Shown here in pieces: positions 17,463-27,385 of a DNA stretch of 64,000 nt. Position 1 is the stretch's first letter. Each line of letters starts with the position of its first letter. The translations under genes and the position numbers were made by a program. The stretch is from Sphingopyxis italica (lineage in GTDB: Bacteria; Pseudomonadota; Alphaproteobacteria; Sphingomonadales; Sphingomonadaceae): contig NZ_JAATIT010000007.1 in NCBI RefSeq assembly GCF_011926545.1, forward strand, positions 55,587 through 119,586, in the 5' to 3' direction. Below the pieces are notes generated by a model. That model saw nothing but the letters and a program-made list of their open reading frames with translations. It was not told the origin of the DNA and made no database searches.

Positions 17463-19472
17463 ATGATCCCGCATCCCGCACCCGAAACCGGTCCGATCCT
17501 TGGCAAGCTGTCGCTCGAGGCGCTGCCGCTGCACGAGCCGATCCTCGTCGCCACCTTCATCGGCGTCGTCCTCGGCGGCATCGCCGTGCTCGGCCTGATC
17601 ACCAAATTCCGCCTCTGGGGCACTTTGTGGACCGAATGGTTCACCACCGTCGACCACAAGCGCATCGGGATCATGTACATGATCCTCGGGCTCATCATGT
17701 TCCTGCGCGGTTTTGCCGATGCGATTATGATGCGGTTGCAGCAGGCGATGGCGTTCGGCGGGTCCGAAGGCTATCTGACCCCGCATCATTATGACCAGGT
17801 GTTCACCGCGCACGGTGTGATCATGATCTTCTTCGTCGCGATGCCGTTCATCACCGGGCTGATGAACTATGTCGTGCCGTTGCAGATCGGCGCGCGCGAC
17901 GTCAGCTTTCCCTTCCTCAACAATTTCAGCTTCTGGATGACGACCGCGGGCGCGGTATTGACGATGATCTCGCTGTTCATCGGCGAATATGCCCAGACCG
18001 GCTGGCTGGCCTATCCGCCGCTATCGGGGATCGCCTACAGCCCCAATGTCGGCGTCGACTATTATATCTGGGGCCTACAGATAGCCGGCGTCGGCACCAC
18101 ATTGTCGGGTATCAACCTGGTCGTCACGATCCTGAAGCTACGCGCGCCGGGCATGGGGCTGATGAAGATGCCCGTCTTCACCTGGACCTCGCTCTGCGCG
18201 AACATCCTGATCGTCGCCAGCTTCCCGATCCTGACCGCGACGCTCGTGCTCTTGAGCCTCGACCGCTATGTCGGCACCAATTTCTTCACCAACGACCTCG
18301 GCGGATCGCCGATGATGTATGTGAACCTGATCTGGATCTGGGGGCACCCCGAGGTCTATATCCTCGTGCTGCCGCTGTTCGGCGTCTTCTCCGAAGTCAC
18401 CTCGACCTTTTCGGGCAAGCGCCTCTTCGGCTACACCTCGATGGTCTATGCGACGATCTGTATCACGATCCTGTCGTATCTCGTCTGGCTGCACCATTTC
18501 TTCACCATGGGGTCGGGCGCCAGCGTCAACAGCTTCTTCGGTATCACGACGATGGTGATTTCAATCCCGACCGGGGCCAAGCTCTTCAACTGGCTGTTCA
18601 CCATGTATCGCGGCCGCATCCGCTTCGAACTGCCGATGATGTGGACGGTCGCCTTCATGCTGACCTTCGTCATCGGCGGCATGACCGGGGTGCTGCTCGC
18701 GGTGCCGCCTGCCGACTTCGTGCTCCACAACTCGCTGTTCCTGATCGCGCACTTCCATAATGTGATCATCGGGGGCGTCTTGTTCGGCCTGTTCGCGGCG
18801 ATCAACTATTGGTGGCCCAAGGCGTTCGGCTACAAGCTCGACGTCTTCTGGGGCAAAATCAGCTTCTGGTGCTGGGTGGTGGGCTTCTGGGTCGCCTTCA
18901 CGCCGCTCTATATCCTCGGCCTGATGGGCGTGACGCGGCGCATGCGGGTGTTCGACGACCCGAGCCTGCAAATCTGGTTCGTGATCGCAGGGATCGGCGC
19001 GCTGATCGTCGCCGCGGGCATCGGCGCGATGCTGGTCCAGTTCGCGGTGAGCATCTGGCGCCGCAAGGAACTGCGCGACACCACCGGCGGCGATCCGTGG
19101 GAAGGGCGCACGCTCGAATGGGCGACCAGTTCGCCGCCGCCCGACTATAATTTCGCTTTCACCCCGGTGATCCATGACCTCGACGCGTGGTACGACATGA
19201 AGACGCGCGGGGCTCAGCGTCCGGTCGATGGCTATCGCGACATCCATATGCCGAGCAACACCGGCACGGGGATGATCCTGTCGGGCTTCTGCCTCGTCAT
19301 GGGCTTTGCGCTCGTCTGGCACATCTGGTGGCTCGTCGCGCTGAGCTTTGCGGCGACGATCGTCGGCGCGATCTATCATACCTTCAACTACAAGCGCGAT
19401 TTCGACATTCCGGCGGCGACGGTCGCCGCGGTCGAGGAAGCGCGGACCCGCCAGCTGGCGGCCGGAGCCTGA
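17463..19472 (+). CDS. cyoB: Cytochrome bo3 ubiquinol oxidase subunit I
   Basis: A 669-residue catalytic subunit with about 15 membrane helices. Heme and CuB histidines are seen in [11 protein letters not shown] (low-spin heme), [21 protein letters not shown] and [10 protein letters not shown]. It oxidises ubiquinol and reduces oxygen to water while pumping protons. The length fits E. coli CyoB (663). It follows cyoA after 17 bases. Confidence 0.97.
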   Translation: MIPHPAPETGPILGKLSLEALPLHEPILVATFIGVVLGGIAVLGLITKFRLWGTLWTEWFTTVDHKRIGIMYMILGLIMFLRGFADAIMMRLQQAMAFGGSEGYLTPHHYDQVFTAHGVIMIFFVAMPFITGLMNYVVPLQIGARDVSFPFLNNFSFWMTTAGAVLTMISLFIGEYAQTGWLAYPPLSGIAYSPNVGVDYYIWGLQIAGVGTTLSGINLVVTILKLRAPGMGLMKMPVFTWTSLCANILIVASFPILTATLVLLSLDRYVGTNFFTNDLGGSPMMYVNLIWIWGHPEVYILVLPLFGVFSEVTSTFSGKRLFGYTSMVYATICITILSYLVWLHHFFTMGSGASVNSFFGITTMVISIPTGAKLFNWLFTMYRGRIRFELPMMWTVAFMLTFVIGGMTGVLLAVPPADFVLHNSLFLIAHFHNVIIGGVLFGLFAAINYWWPKAFGYKLDVFWGKISFWCWVVGFWVAFTPLYILGLMGVTRRMRVFDDPSLQIWFVIAGIGALIVAAGIGAMLVQFAVSIWRRKELRDTTGGDPWEGRTLEWATSSPPPDYNFAFTPVIHDLDAWYDMKTRGAQRPVDGYRDIHMPSNTGTGMILSGFCLVMGFALVWHIWWLVALSFAATIVGAIYHTFNYKRDFDIPAATVAAVEEARTRQLAAGA

Positions 19473-19476
19473 TGCG

Positions 19477-20103
19477 ATGAGTGCCAAGACGATAACCGCC
19501 GACGCGCCCGTCCAATTCTACGACCTCGACGAGCATGCGCATCCCGAGGGGTACAGCACGATGCTGGGCTTCTGGATCTATCTGATGAGCGACTGCCTCA
19601 TCTTCGCGATCCTGTTCGCCTGTTACGCCGTGCTCGGCGGCAGCTATGCCGCGGGGCCCGCGCCGAAGGATCTGTTCGACCTGAAGCTGATCGCGCTCAA
19701 CACCGCGATGCTGCTCTTCTCGTCGATCACCTATGGCTTTGCGGTGCTCCAGATGCAGCAGGGCAAGGTGAAGGGCGTGCAGATCTGGCTTGCGGTCACC
19801 GCGCTGTTCGGGCTCGCCTTCCTCGGCATCGAGCTTTACGAATTCCACCATCTGATCGAGATCGGCGCGGGGCCGCAGCGCAGCGCCTTCCTGTCGAGCT
19901 TCTTCACGCTGGTCGGCACGCACGGGCTGCACGTGACCTTCGGCATTATCTGGCTGGTGACCTTGATGTTCCAGCTGTCGAAGCATGGGCTGATCGCCGC
20001 GAACAAGCGCCGCGTGATGTGCCTGTCGATGTTCTGGCACTTCCTCGACGTCGTGTGGATCGGCGTCTTCACCTTTGTCTATCTGATGGGAGTGCTGCGG
20101 TGA
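19477..20103 (+). CDS. cyoC: Cytochrome bo3 ubiquinol oxidase subunit III
   Basis: A 208-residue protein with five membrane helices and the family pattern LGFWIYLMSDCLIFAILFACYAVL; ELYEFHHLIEIGAGPQRSAFLSSFF; GTHGLHVTFGIIW; and FWHFLDVVWIGVFTFVYLMG. The start ATG at 19477 has GGAG 9 bases upstream, 4 bases after cyoB. It stabilises the oxidase complex. Confidence 0.96.
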   Translation: MSAKTITADAPVQFYDLDEHAHPEGYSTMLGFWIYLMSDCLIFAILFACYAVLGGSYAAGPAPKDLFDLKLIALNTAMLLFSSITYGFAVLQMQQGKVKGVQIWLAVTALFGLAFLGIELYEFHHLIEIGAGPQRSAFLSSFFTLVGTHGLHVTFGIIWLVTLMFQLSKHGLIAANKRRVMCLSMFWHFLDVVWIGVFTFVYLMGVLR

Positions 20104-20486
20104 GCCACGACCTCCACCACACAGACGGCCATCACGAGATCGAGATGCCGCACGCGTCGATGCGAGACTATGTCATCGGGTTCCTGCTGTCGGTGATCCT
20201 CACCGCCATCCCCTTCTGGCTGGTGATGACGATGCCGCTCAGCGCAGGCGTGACGGGCGCGATCATCATGGGTTTCGCGGTGGTGCAGATCGTCGTCCAC
20301 ATGGTCTTTTTCCTCCACATGACGCCCAAGGCCGAGGGCGGCTGGTCGCTGACCTCGCTCGTCTTCACGATCATCGTCGTCGTGATCATGCTCGCGGGGT
20401 CGCTGTGGGTGATGCACCACCTCAACACCAATATGATGCCGATGCCGCACGAGCCGACCAGTCAGGTTACGGGCCAGGTGCTTTGA
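20100..20486 (+). CDS. cyoD: Cytochrome bo3 ubiquinol oxidase subunit IV
   Basis: A 128-residue protein with three membrane helices and the CyoD motif GFAVVQIVVHMVFFLHM. The GTG start overlaps the cyoC stop (GTGA). The N-terminus is His-rich (SHDLHHTDGHHE). No cyoE (heme O synthase) follows; that gene must be elsewhere. Confidence 0.94.
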   Translation: MSHDLHHTDGHHEIEMPHASMRDYVIGFLLSVILTAIPFWLVMTMPLSAGVTGAIIMGFAVVQIVVHMVFFLHMTPKAEGGWSLTSLVFTIIVVVIMLAGSLWVMHHLNTNMMPMPHEPTSQVTGQVL

Positions 20487-21184
20487 CACGCGCCCGCCGC
20501 GCGGCCTTTGCCGCGGCGGCGCTGGTTGCGGCGATCGGTCTCGCGGCGCTCGGCGTCTGGCAGATCGAACGGCGCGCGTGGAAGCATGAGCTGGTCGCGG
20601 CGGTCGATGCGCGTCTTCATGCGGCGCCCGTGGCGCCGCCGGGACCCGATCGGTGGGATGCGGTCAATGCCAAGAATGACGCCTATCGACGCGTCATCGC
20701 GTCGGGGACATTCCGGCACGACCGCGAGACGCTGGTGCAGGCGGTAACCGAGCGCGGCGCGGGCTATTGGGTGGTCACGCCGCTCGAAACGCCGGGGTTC
20801 GCCTTGCTGGTCAATCGCGGCTTCGTGCCCAAGGACCGGCGCGAGGCGAAGACCCGCGCGGCGGGCAATGCCGCGGGGTCGGTGACGGTGACCGGGCTGC
20901 TCCGCGTCACCGAGCCCGGCGGTGCGTTCCTGCGCTCGAACGATCCCGCGGCCGATCGCTGGTTCTCGCGCGATGTCGCGGCCATCGCGCAGGCGAAGGG
21001 GCTGGGCAGGGTCGCGCCTTATTTCGTCGATGCCGACGCGTCGCCGAACCCCGGCGGCTATCCGGTCGGGGGTCTCACCGTCGTGCGCTTTCGCGACCAT
21101 CATATGGTCTATGCGCTGACCTGGTTTGCGCTCTGTGCGCTCAGCCTCTTTTTTGCGTGGCGGCTGTGGCGTATCCGGGAATGA
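20483..21184 (+). CDS. SURF1-family oxidase assembly protein
   Basis: A 233-residue protein with N-terminal and C-terminal membrane helices and a central soluble domain. LGVWQIERRAWKHELVAAVDARL near the start, LLVNRGFVP in the middle and DHHMVYALTWFALCALSLF at the end are SURF1 hallmarks. SURF1 helps insert heme into heme-copper oxidases. A TTG start overlapping the cyoD stop (TTGA) gives the normal N-terminus; the frame is open upstream but only through cyoD. Confidence 0.9.
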   Translation: MTRARRAAFAAAALVAAIGLAALGVWQIERRAWKHELVAAVDARLHAAPVAPPGPDRWDAVNAKNDAYRRVIASGTFRHDRETLVQAVTERGAGYWVVTPLETPGFALLVNRGFVPKDRREAKTRAAGNAAGSVTVTGLLRVTEPGGAFLRSNDPAADRWFSRDVAAIAQAKGLGRVAPYFVDADASPNPGGYPVGGLTVVRFRDHHMVYALTWFALCALSLFFAWRLWRIRE

Positions 21185-22491
21185 TGACCGACCCGACGAT
21201 CCTGCCGACCGCGCCCGCGCGGGCCCCAGCCGGCCGCCGCAACATGACGCTGCTGATCCAGTTGCGCTGGCTTGCGGTGGGAGGACAGCTCGCGACGATC
21301 GGGATCGTCAGCGGGCCGATGGGAATTTCGCTGCCCCGCGCGCCCTTGCTCGGGGCGATCCTTGTGCTGATCGCGATCAATTTCGCGAGCGCCGCCTTGC
21401 TCCGTCGCGGCCGCGGGGTGACCAATGCCGAACTGACCGCGGCGCTGCTGTTCGACGTCGCGGCGCTCGGCTGGCAGCTTCATCACAGTGGCGGGCTCGC
21501 CAATCCTTTCGCCTCGCTCTTTCTGCTCCAGGTCGTGATCGGCGCGGTCCTGCTCACTCCGCGCTCGTCATGGGCGATTGTCGTCGCGGCATTGGCGGCG
21601 CTCGCGGCGCTGCGCGTCGATCCCACGCCGCTGGTGCTGCCGCCGGCCTATGCCGACGATCCCATGGGCCTCTATCTTCAGGGCAGCTTCGTCTGCTTCC
21701 TGCTGATCGCGGTGCTCCTCGTCGCCTTCGTCACGCGGATCAGCCGCAACTTGCGCGACAGCGACGCCGCGCTCGCCGCCAGCCGCCAGCGCGCGGCCGA
21801 GGAGGATCATATCGTGCGCATGGGGCTGCTCGCATCAGGCGCGGCGCATGAACTGGGCACGCCGCTATCGACGCTGTCGGTGCTGATCGGCGACTGGCAA
21901 GCGGCGCCGCGGCTGAAGGACGATCCCGAACTGCAGGAGGATCTTGCCGACATGGACACCGCCGTCCAGCGCTGCAAGACGATCGTCAGCGGCATTTTGA
22001 TGTCGGCGGGCGAGGCGCGCGGCGAGGCGCCGCAGCTGACGACGATGCGCGCGTCGTTCAACGAGATCGTCGCGCACACGCGCGCGGTGCGCCGTCCGGG
22101 CACGGTCGAGTTCAACGACCGTTTCGGCACCGACGTCGCGATCGTTTCGGATCCGGCGCTGCGGCAGGTGATCGGCAATGTTCTCGACAATGCGGCCGAG
22201 GTGTCGCCCGACTGGACCAGCTTCACGACGTCGCGCGACGGCGACATGCTGGTGATCGAGATCGCCGATCGCGGGCCGGGTTTCAGTCCCGAGATGCTCG
22301 AGAATTTCGGCCAGCCCTATCGTTCGACCAAGGGGCGGCCCGGCGGCGGACTCGGCCTGTTCCTGCTCGTCAACGTATTGCGCAAGCTCGGCGGCGGCGC
22401 CAGCGTCTCCAACCGCGATGCGGGCGGCGCGCTGGTCAGGATATTCCTGCCAATTTCGGCGCTCGCCCCGCCCGGTGGAGAGAAGGCATGA
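21181..22491 (+). CDS. regB: Redox-sensing histidine kinase, RegB/PrrB/ActS family
   Basis: A 436-residue protein with six membrane helices (about 25-190), then a HisKA domain with ASGAAHELGTPLSTLS and a HATPase domain with DNAAEVSP, DRGPGFSP and GGLGLFLL. The segment HHSGGLANPFASLFLLQ between helices 3 and 4 contains GGxxNPF, the quinone-binding heptad of RegB. It reports ubiquinone redox state by autophosphorylation and passes phosphate to RegA. The ATGATG start overlaps the SURF1 stop, linking the sensor to the quinol oxidase operon. Confidence 0.94.
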   Translation: MMTDPTILPTAPARAPAGRRNMTLLIQLRWLAVGGQLATIGIVSGPMGISLPRAPLLGAILVLIAINFASAALLRRGRGVTNAELTAALLFDVAALGWQLHHSGGLANPFASLFLLQVVIGAVLLTPRSSWAIVVAALAALAALRVDPTPLVLPPAYADDPMGLYLQGSFVCFLLIAVLLVAFVTRISRNLRDSDAALAASRQRAAEEDHIVRMGLLASGAAHELGTPLSTLSVLIGDWQAAPRLKDDPELQEDLADMDTAVQRCKTIVSGILMSAGEARGEAPQLTTMRASFNEIVAHTRAVRRPGTVEFNDRFGTDVAIVSDPALRQVIGNVLDNAAEVSPDWTSFTTSRDGDMLVIEIADRGPGFSPEMLENFGQPYRSTKGRPGGGLGLFLLVNVLRKLGGGASVSNRDAGGALVRIFLPISALAPPGGEKA

Positions 22492-23033
22492 CCCACACCC
22501 CAAGCGACCCGCGCCAATTGCTGATCGTCGAGGACGACGAGGCGTTCGCGCGGACGCTGAAACGCTCGTTCGAGCGGCGCGGCTATGCGGTCGAAGTCGC
22601 GCGCAGCCCCGAGGAGATGAACGCGCTGCTGGCGACATTCCGGCCCGGCTATGCAGTGGTCGACCTCAAGCTCGGCGGCGCGTCGGGGCTCGCGTGCGTG
22701 CAGACACTGCGCGCGCTCGATCCGGCGATGCGGATCGTCGTGCTGACGGGTTTTGCGAGCATCGCGACCGCGGTCGAGGCGATCAAGCTCGGCGCCTCCT
22801 ATTATCTCGCCAAGCCGTCGAACACCGACGACATCGAGGCGGCGTTCGAGCGGGCGGAGGGCAATGCCGAAACCCCGCTCGACGCGCGCCCGTCGTCGAT
22901 CAAGACCGTAGAGTGGGAACATATCCACCGGGTGCTGGTCGAGACCGACTTCAACATTTCGGAAACCGCGCGCCGGCTGGGGATGCACCGGCGCACCTTG
23001 GCACGAAAGCTGGAGAAAAGGCAGATACGCTGA
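22488..23033 (+). CDS. regA: Response regulator RegA/PrrA/ActR
   Basis: A 181-residue protein. The receiver domain has IVEDDEAF and VVDLKLGGASGL (phospho-Asp about 60), VLTGF and LAKP. The Fis-type helix-turn-helix ISETARRLGMHRRTLARKL is the almost invariant DNA-binding helix of RegA proteins. It is the global redox regulator controlling respiration. The start overlaps the kinase stop by 4 bases. Confidence 0.95.
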   Translation: MTHTPSDPRQLLIVEDDEAFARTLKRSFERRGYAVEVARSPEEMNALLATFRPGYAVVDLKLGGASGLACVQTLRALDPAMRIVVLTGFASIATAVEAIKLGASYYLAKPSNTDDIEAAFERAEGNAETPLDARPSSIKTVEWEHIHRVLVETDFNISETARRLGMHRRTLARKLEKRQIR

Positions 23034-23043
23034 GCGGCGGCGC

Positions 23044-25167
23044 CTATTTCTTCTCCACCAGTTCGCGCAACAGGAAGCCGTGGAGCATCGCCGCGCGCAC
23101 CGCGTCCTCGGCATGGTCGGCGCCGACCGAATGGCCGCCCTCGATATATTCGTGATAATAGACGCGGTTGCCGTTCTCCATCAGCCGCGCGGCGAATTTG
23201 CGCGCGTGGCCGGGGTGGACGCGGTCGTCCTTGGTCGAGAGGTAGAGGAAGATCGGCGGATAGGTCACGCCCTTGCGGATGTTGTGATAGGGCGAATATT
23301 TCGACAGGAACGCCCAGTCTTCGGGTACGTCGGGATCGCCATATTCGGCAACCCATGAGGCGCCCGCGAGCATCTTGTCATAGCGCCACATATCCTTGAT
23401 CGGCGAGCCCGAGATCACCGCGCCGTAAAGGTCGGGGCGCTGCGTCATCGCCGCGCCGACGAGCACGCCGCCGTTCGAGCGGCCCGAGATCGCGATCTTG
23501 CCCTTGGCACTGACGCCGGCCTTGACCAGATCCTCGGCGACCGCGTGCAGGTCGTCGAAGCTGTTCTGGCGTTTCTCGCGCAGCGCCGCCTGATGCCAGG
23601 CCGGACCATATTCGCCGCCGCCGCGGATGTTGGCGAGGACATAGCCGTTGCCGTCCTCGACCCAGAACAGCCCGAGCGGGCCGGCGCGATAGGGCTGGCC
23701 GGTGAGATAGCCGGGCGTCTGCGCGGCTCGGAAACCGCCATAGGCGTGGATCAGCGCGGGCACGGGGCCGATCGCACCCGTCTTGCGGACGAGGAAATAG
23801 GGGATTTTCGTCCCGTCCTTCGACGTCGCGAACCGCTTTTCGACGGTCATGTCCTTCGCGTCGAAGGTCGCGGGCAGGCTCTGCACCGCCTTCGGCGCGG
23901 CGTCCTCGGTCACGGCAAAAAGCGTCGGCGGGGTCAGCATCGTTTCGGCGGTGGCGAGGATCGTGTCGCGCTTGCCGATCGTGCCGGCGATCGTCACGGT
24001 GGCGTTGTCGGCGAGTGGAACCGCCTTCTGGTTCCATGCCCCGGTCGCGGGATCGCGGCGCAGCGCGAAGAGCTTGCCTTCTACATCGTCGAGCGCCTTG
24101 ACCCACAGGATATTGTCGGTCGCGGCGACATCTTCGATCGCCTGCGCCTTCGTCGGGGTCATCGCGGTGACGATCGGCACCTTGCGGTCGGCCGACATAT
24201 CCTCGATCGAGAGCGAGACGAGCGAGCCCGCCGGGATGTTCGCCCAGTCCTGATTGAGGAAGATGACGAGCTGTCCGTCGACGACGTCGCGGATGCTCGC
24301 GGTGTCGGGGATGATTGTCGAGATATAGCGCGAGGCGACGATGTTCGGCAGTTTGATGTCGGCGGTGTAGAAGGTCTTGCCGCGGCTGATCATCGGCCAG
24401 CGCTTGTCACCGTCGACGAGCGCGAACACGTTCATCCCGACATCCTCATGTTCGCCCTCGGCCAGCGTTTCGGCCGCCGAGAGTGGCGTGCCGCGTTTCC
24501 AGCGCTTGACGATGCGCGGGTAGCCCGACGCGGTCATGCTGCCCTCGCCGTAATCGGTCGCGACGAGCAATGTGTCGGCGTCCTCCCACGTCACGCTGCT
24601 CTTCGCCTGCGGCAGGGTGAAGCCGCCTTCGACGAATCTTTTGGTCGTGCGGTCCCATTCGCGCACGATGTCGGCGTCGGTGCCGCCGGGGCTCAGCGAG
24701 ACGAGGCAGCGTAGATAATCAGGGGCGAGGCAGTCGGCGCCGTGCCAGACCCAGCTCTGCTTTTCGGCCTTGCCGAGCGCATCGACGTCGATCAGCGTCG
24801 TCCAGACGGGCTTGCCGGCGAGATAGGCGTCGAGCGGGCTCTGGCGCCAGATGCCGCGCGGGTTGGTCGCATCGCGCCAGAAATTGGTGATCGTCTCGCC
24901 CATCACCTCGCCGGGCTCGGCGATCTGGCGCTCGTCGTCGAGGATGGCGCGGGCGCGCTTGCGGTCGGCCTCGAAGCCGGGACGAGCGGTGATCAGCTTG
25001 TCGGTGGCCGCATTTTCCTTTTTGACCCAATCGAGCGCCTTCGCGCCCTCGATATCCTCGAGCCAGAGATAGGGGTCCCCCTCCTCGTTGGCGTCCTGCG
25101 GCGCGGCGGTGGCGACGGCGGTGATGGAACAGCTGAGGGCAAGCGCGGCGAGGCTGGCGCGGATCAT
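23044..25167 (-). CDS. Exported prolyl oligopeptidase family serine peptidase (S9A)
   Basis: A 707-residue protein. A signal peptide (to VATAAPQ, about 24) precedes DPYLWLEDIEGAKALDWVKKEN, the S9A N-terminal signature, then a seven-bladed propeller and a hydrolase domain. The catalytic triad is visible: Ser in ISGRSNGGVL, Asp in STKDDRVHPGHARK and His in IEGGHSVGADH. It cleaves after proline in small peptides, here in the periplasm. The ATG at 25167 is 8 bases after GGAG. It converges on regA with a 10-base gap. Confidence 0.93.
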   Translation of the reverse strand: MIRASLAALALSCSITAVATAAPQDANEEGDPYLWLEDIEGAKALDWVKKENAATDKLITARPGFEADRKRARAILDDERQIAEPGEVMGETITNFWRDATNPRGIWRQSPLDAYLAGKPVWTTLIDVDALGKAEKQSWVWHGADCLAPDYLRCLVSLSPGGTDADIVREWDRTTKRFVEGGFTLPQAKSSVTWEDADTLLVATDYGEGSMTASGYPRIVKRWKRGTPLSAAETLAEGEHEDVGMNVFALVDGDKRWPMISRGKTFYTADIKLPNIVASRYISTIIPDTASIRDVVDGQLVIFLNQDWANIPAGSLVSLSIEDMSADRKVPIVTAMTPTKAQAIEDVAATDNILWVKALDDVEGKLFALRRDPATGAWNQKAVPLADNATVTIAGTIGKRDTILATAETMLTPPTLFAVTEDAAPKAVQSLPATFDAKDMTVEKRFATSKDGTKIPYFLVRKTGAIGPVPALIHAYGGFRAAQTPGYLTGQPYRAGPLGLFWVEDGNGYVLANIRGGGEYGPAWHQAALREKRQNSFDDLHAVAEDLVKAGVSAKGKIAISGRSNGGVLVGAAMTQRPDLYGAVISGSPIKDMWRYDKMLAGASWVAEYGDPDVPEDWAFLSKYSPYHNIRKGVTYPPIFLYLSTKDDRVHPGHARKFAARLMENGNRVYYHEYIEGGHSVGADHAEDAVRAAMLHGFLLRELVEKK

Positions 25168-25235
25168 TCGATAGTCTCCCCTGGGGTGTGGTGGCGCTGT
25201 GCTAGCGTCCTTCGGCAGGAGATTGAAGTATATAA

Positions 25236-25259
25236 GCCCCTCCTCTGAAGAGGAGGGGC
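25236..25259 (-). terminator. Hairpin downstream of the DUF4112 gene
   Basis: GCCCCTCCTCT pairs perfectly with AGAGGAGGGGC around a GA centre. It lies 11 bases after the minus-strand DUF4112 stop, so it may end that transcript. On the minus strand only a short, broken T run follows, so it could equally be a dispersed repeat. Confidence 0.55.
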
Positions 25260-25270
25260 GAATTGTGGGA

Positions 25271-25693
25271 TTACTGGTCGATGATGATCGTGCCCGGATG
25301 ATGCTTGTCGAGATGCTTCTTGATAATCTTGAGGTTACGCGTGTTCGAGCGGAAGAAGAAGTCGAAGGCATCGCCGACGAGCGGCACCGCGCCGAGCGCG
25401 GTATCGACGCCTAGATTGCCGACCATGCGCCAGATCTTCCATTTCGGCATGCCGAGGTTGCGCGCCTCCCAGATCAGATAGGCGCCCATCGTCGCGGCGA
25501 TCACGTCGCCGACGACGGGGACGAGGCCGACGATCGCGTCGAGGCCGACGGGGCGGTTGATGCCGGGGATGACGAAGCTGCGTTCGAGCAGGATTTCGAG
25601 CGTCTCGACGCGCTTGCGTAGCGCGGCGGGATCGCTGCGGTTCTGGATCAGCGCGTCGAAGATCGCGTCGGGGTTGGGCGGCGAAGGGGCCAT
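25271..25693 (-). CDS. DUF4112 family membrane protein
   Basis: A 140-residue protein with the DUF4112 pattern VETLEILLERSFVIPG; VGLDAIVGLVPVVGDVIAATMGAYLIWEA; and NLGVDTALGAVPLVGDAFDFFFRSNTRNLKII, two hydrophobic hairpins each containing the G-x-VP-x-VGD element. The function of the family is unknown; the repeated hydrophobic units suggest membrane association. Confidence 0.88.
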   Translation of the reverse strand: MAPSPPNPDAIFDALIQNRSDPAALRKRVETLEILLERSFVIPGINRPVGLDAIVGLVPVVGDVIAATMGAYLIWEARNLGMPKWKIWRMVGNLGVDTALGAVPLVGDAFDFFFRSNTRNLKIIKKHLDKHHPGTIIIDQ

Positions 25694-25734
25694 CGGGGTC
25701 CTTTCAAAAGCACTCGAAGTGAAGCGCCACTGTA

Positions 25735-27276
25735 TTAGTTAGGTAAGTCGATCAGATGATTCAATGGGTGCTGCGCACGGCCGTTGGCGCGCAGGCCCGT
25801 CAGGCGCTGCGACGCGACCGACCAGCGCAGAGGCGTCGCGATCGGGATGAAGGGGGCGTAACGCACCAGCACCGCCTCCGCCTCGCCGATCTGCTGGCGG
25901 CGCTGGCCGGTGTCGATATTGGCGGTCGCCAGCGCGATCAGATCCTGCGCCTCGCGGTTGCACAGCGTGTCGCGCCGGCACGACAGGCGGCGCAGCGCCC
26001 AGATCGGATCGTCGTTCGGCGCGACTTCGTCGATCAGGCGGAGGTCGGCTTTCGACGCCATGGCGACGCGGCGGCTCGGCACGCCGATCGCGTTGAAGTC
26101 GGCCGCAACATAAGCGAACAATATGCGCCCGCCCGGCGTATCCGGAACCGCGATACGCACCGGCTCGATCTCGCGCCCCGCGGCGCGCCACGCGTCGACC
26201 ACCCGCTTCGCCTGGGCAAGGCGCGAGGCTTCGTCGAATTCCGCCCAGGCGGGAACCAGCGGCACCGGGCCGCCATCGCGCGCGTAGAGCGCGGGGCGCA
26301 GCGTAACCTGCTGCTGCCATTCCGTGAGGCCAAAGGCCTCGATCAGCCGCTCGCGCCGGACCGCGCGGACCAGCGCGTCGCGGTTGACGTCGGTGGCGAG
26401 GAAACCCTCGGCGCGGACGAACGTCAGGCCGAACAGGCCGGGCACCGGATCGACGACAAGGCGCGAGCGGCCGATGTTCGACGCGACGAAATAAGGCAGG
26501 GTCGAAAAACGGCCGCCGATCACGCCGTCGGCATAGCCGTTCTTGAACCGCGCGACCGCGCCCTCGGGCGAGGTGCCGACGAGCTCGATCGAGGCGGCGG
26601 GATCGTTCGCGGCGGCCTCGGCGGCTTCGGGATCCTCGGCGAGAGGGTCGGGAACCGGCGAGAGCAGCACCGCATTCCCGACCTTGCGCGCGCGCATCGG
26701 GCCCCAGCCCATGCCCTTGTTGACGATCGCCATCGACGGCTGGGCGAGCAGTTCGAGGAGCGCGGGTTGCGGCACCGAGAGGCGGATTTCGATGACCGCG
26801 TCGGTCATCGCCTTGATCGTATCGACCTCCGGGAAATCGTCTTTCAGGACATGGCGGCTGGCGGGCGCGAGATAGTCGCGCAGGATTTCGGCGACATCCT
26901 CGGCCGTCACCTTGCGCCCGTTGGTCCATTTGGCTTCGCGAAGGCGGAAAATATAGCTGCGCCCGTCGGTCGTCACGGTCCAGCGGTCGGCGAGGCCGGT
27001 GTCGATCTGACCCTCGCCGTCATAGCTGACGAGCCCCTGCGAGGTCGCATCGAGCAGCGCGGCATTGGCGGCCGACAACTCTCCGGAAAGCGGCGTTGCG
27101 GAAAGGTTGAGCGTGCCGATCGCGGCGATCTTCACCGGGCCGCGTTCGCCGAACAGGTCGCAACTCGCGAGCGACAAGGCGATCAGGACGGCGAGGCCGA
27201 GATGGCGGGCGCGGCGCTGCCCTGGCTTACTGCTGGCCCGGTGATCGTCCTCGTGTTGCGGCATGGCAGGCATCAT
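25735..27276 (-). CDS. ABC-type peptide/nickel substrate-binding lipoprotein (SBP family 5)
   Basis: About 513 residues. A lipobox (LSLASCDLFG) follows a basic N-terminus. The family 5 fold is seen from LADRWTVTTDGRSYIFRLREAKWTNGRKVTAEDVAEIL onwards. Such proteins bind peptides, nickel or opines for ABC import, yet no permease or ATPase gene is nearby, so it may work with a distant system or act alone. Three ATGs (27276, 27273, 27264) are possible and none has a clear ribosome site, so the start is uncertain. Confidence 0.8.
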   Translation of the reverse strand: MMPAMPQHEDDHRASSKPGQRRARHLGLAVLIALSLASCDLFGERGPVKIAAIGTLNLSATPLSGELSAANAALLDATSQGLVSYDGEGQIDTGLADRWTVTTDGRSYIFRLREAKWTNGRKVTAEDVAEILRDYLAPASRHVLKDDFPEVDTIKAMTDAVIEIRLSVPQPALLELLAQPSMAIVNKGMGWGPMRARKVGNAVLLSPVPDPLAEDPEAAEAAANDPAASIELVGTSPEGAVARFKNGYADGVIGGRFSTLPYFVASNIGRSRLVVDPVPGLFGLTFVRAEGFLATDVNRDALVRAVRRERLIEAFGLTEWQQQVTLRPALYARDGGPVPLVPAWAEFDEASRLAQAKRVVDAWRAAGREIEPVRIAVPDTPGGRILFAYVAADFNAIGVPSRRVAMASKADLRLIDEVAPNDDPIWALRRLSCRRDTLCNREAQDLIALATANIDTGQRRQQIGEAEAVLVRYAPFIPIATPLRWSVASQRLTGLRANGRAQHPLNHLIDLPN

Positions 27277-27385
27277 AAGGATAAGCGGCAAAACCGGAAG
27301 AGGCGATCGGGACTGTTCGCCGGTGGAAGGAGCGGACGGATGATCGGGCGGCGCGGGGTCCGGGCAAATTTTGACCCGTCGGAGG

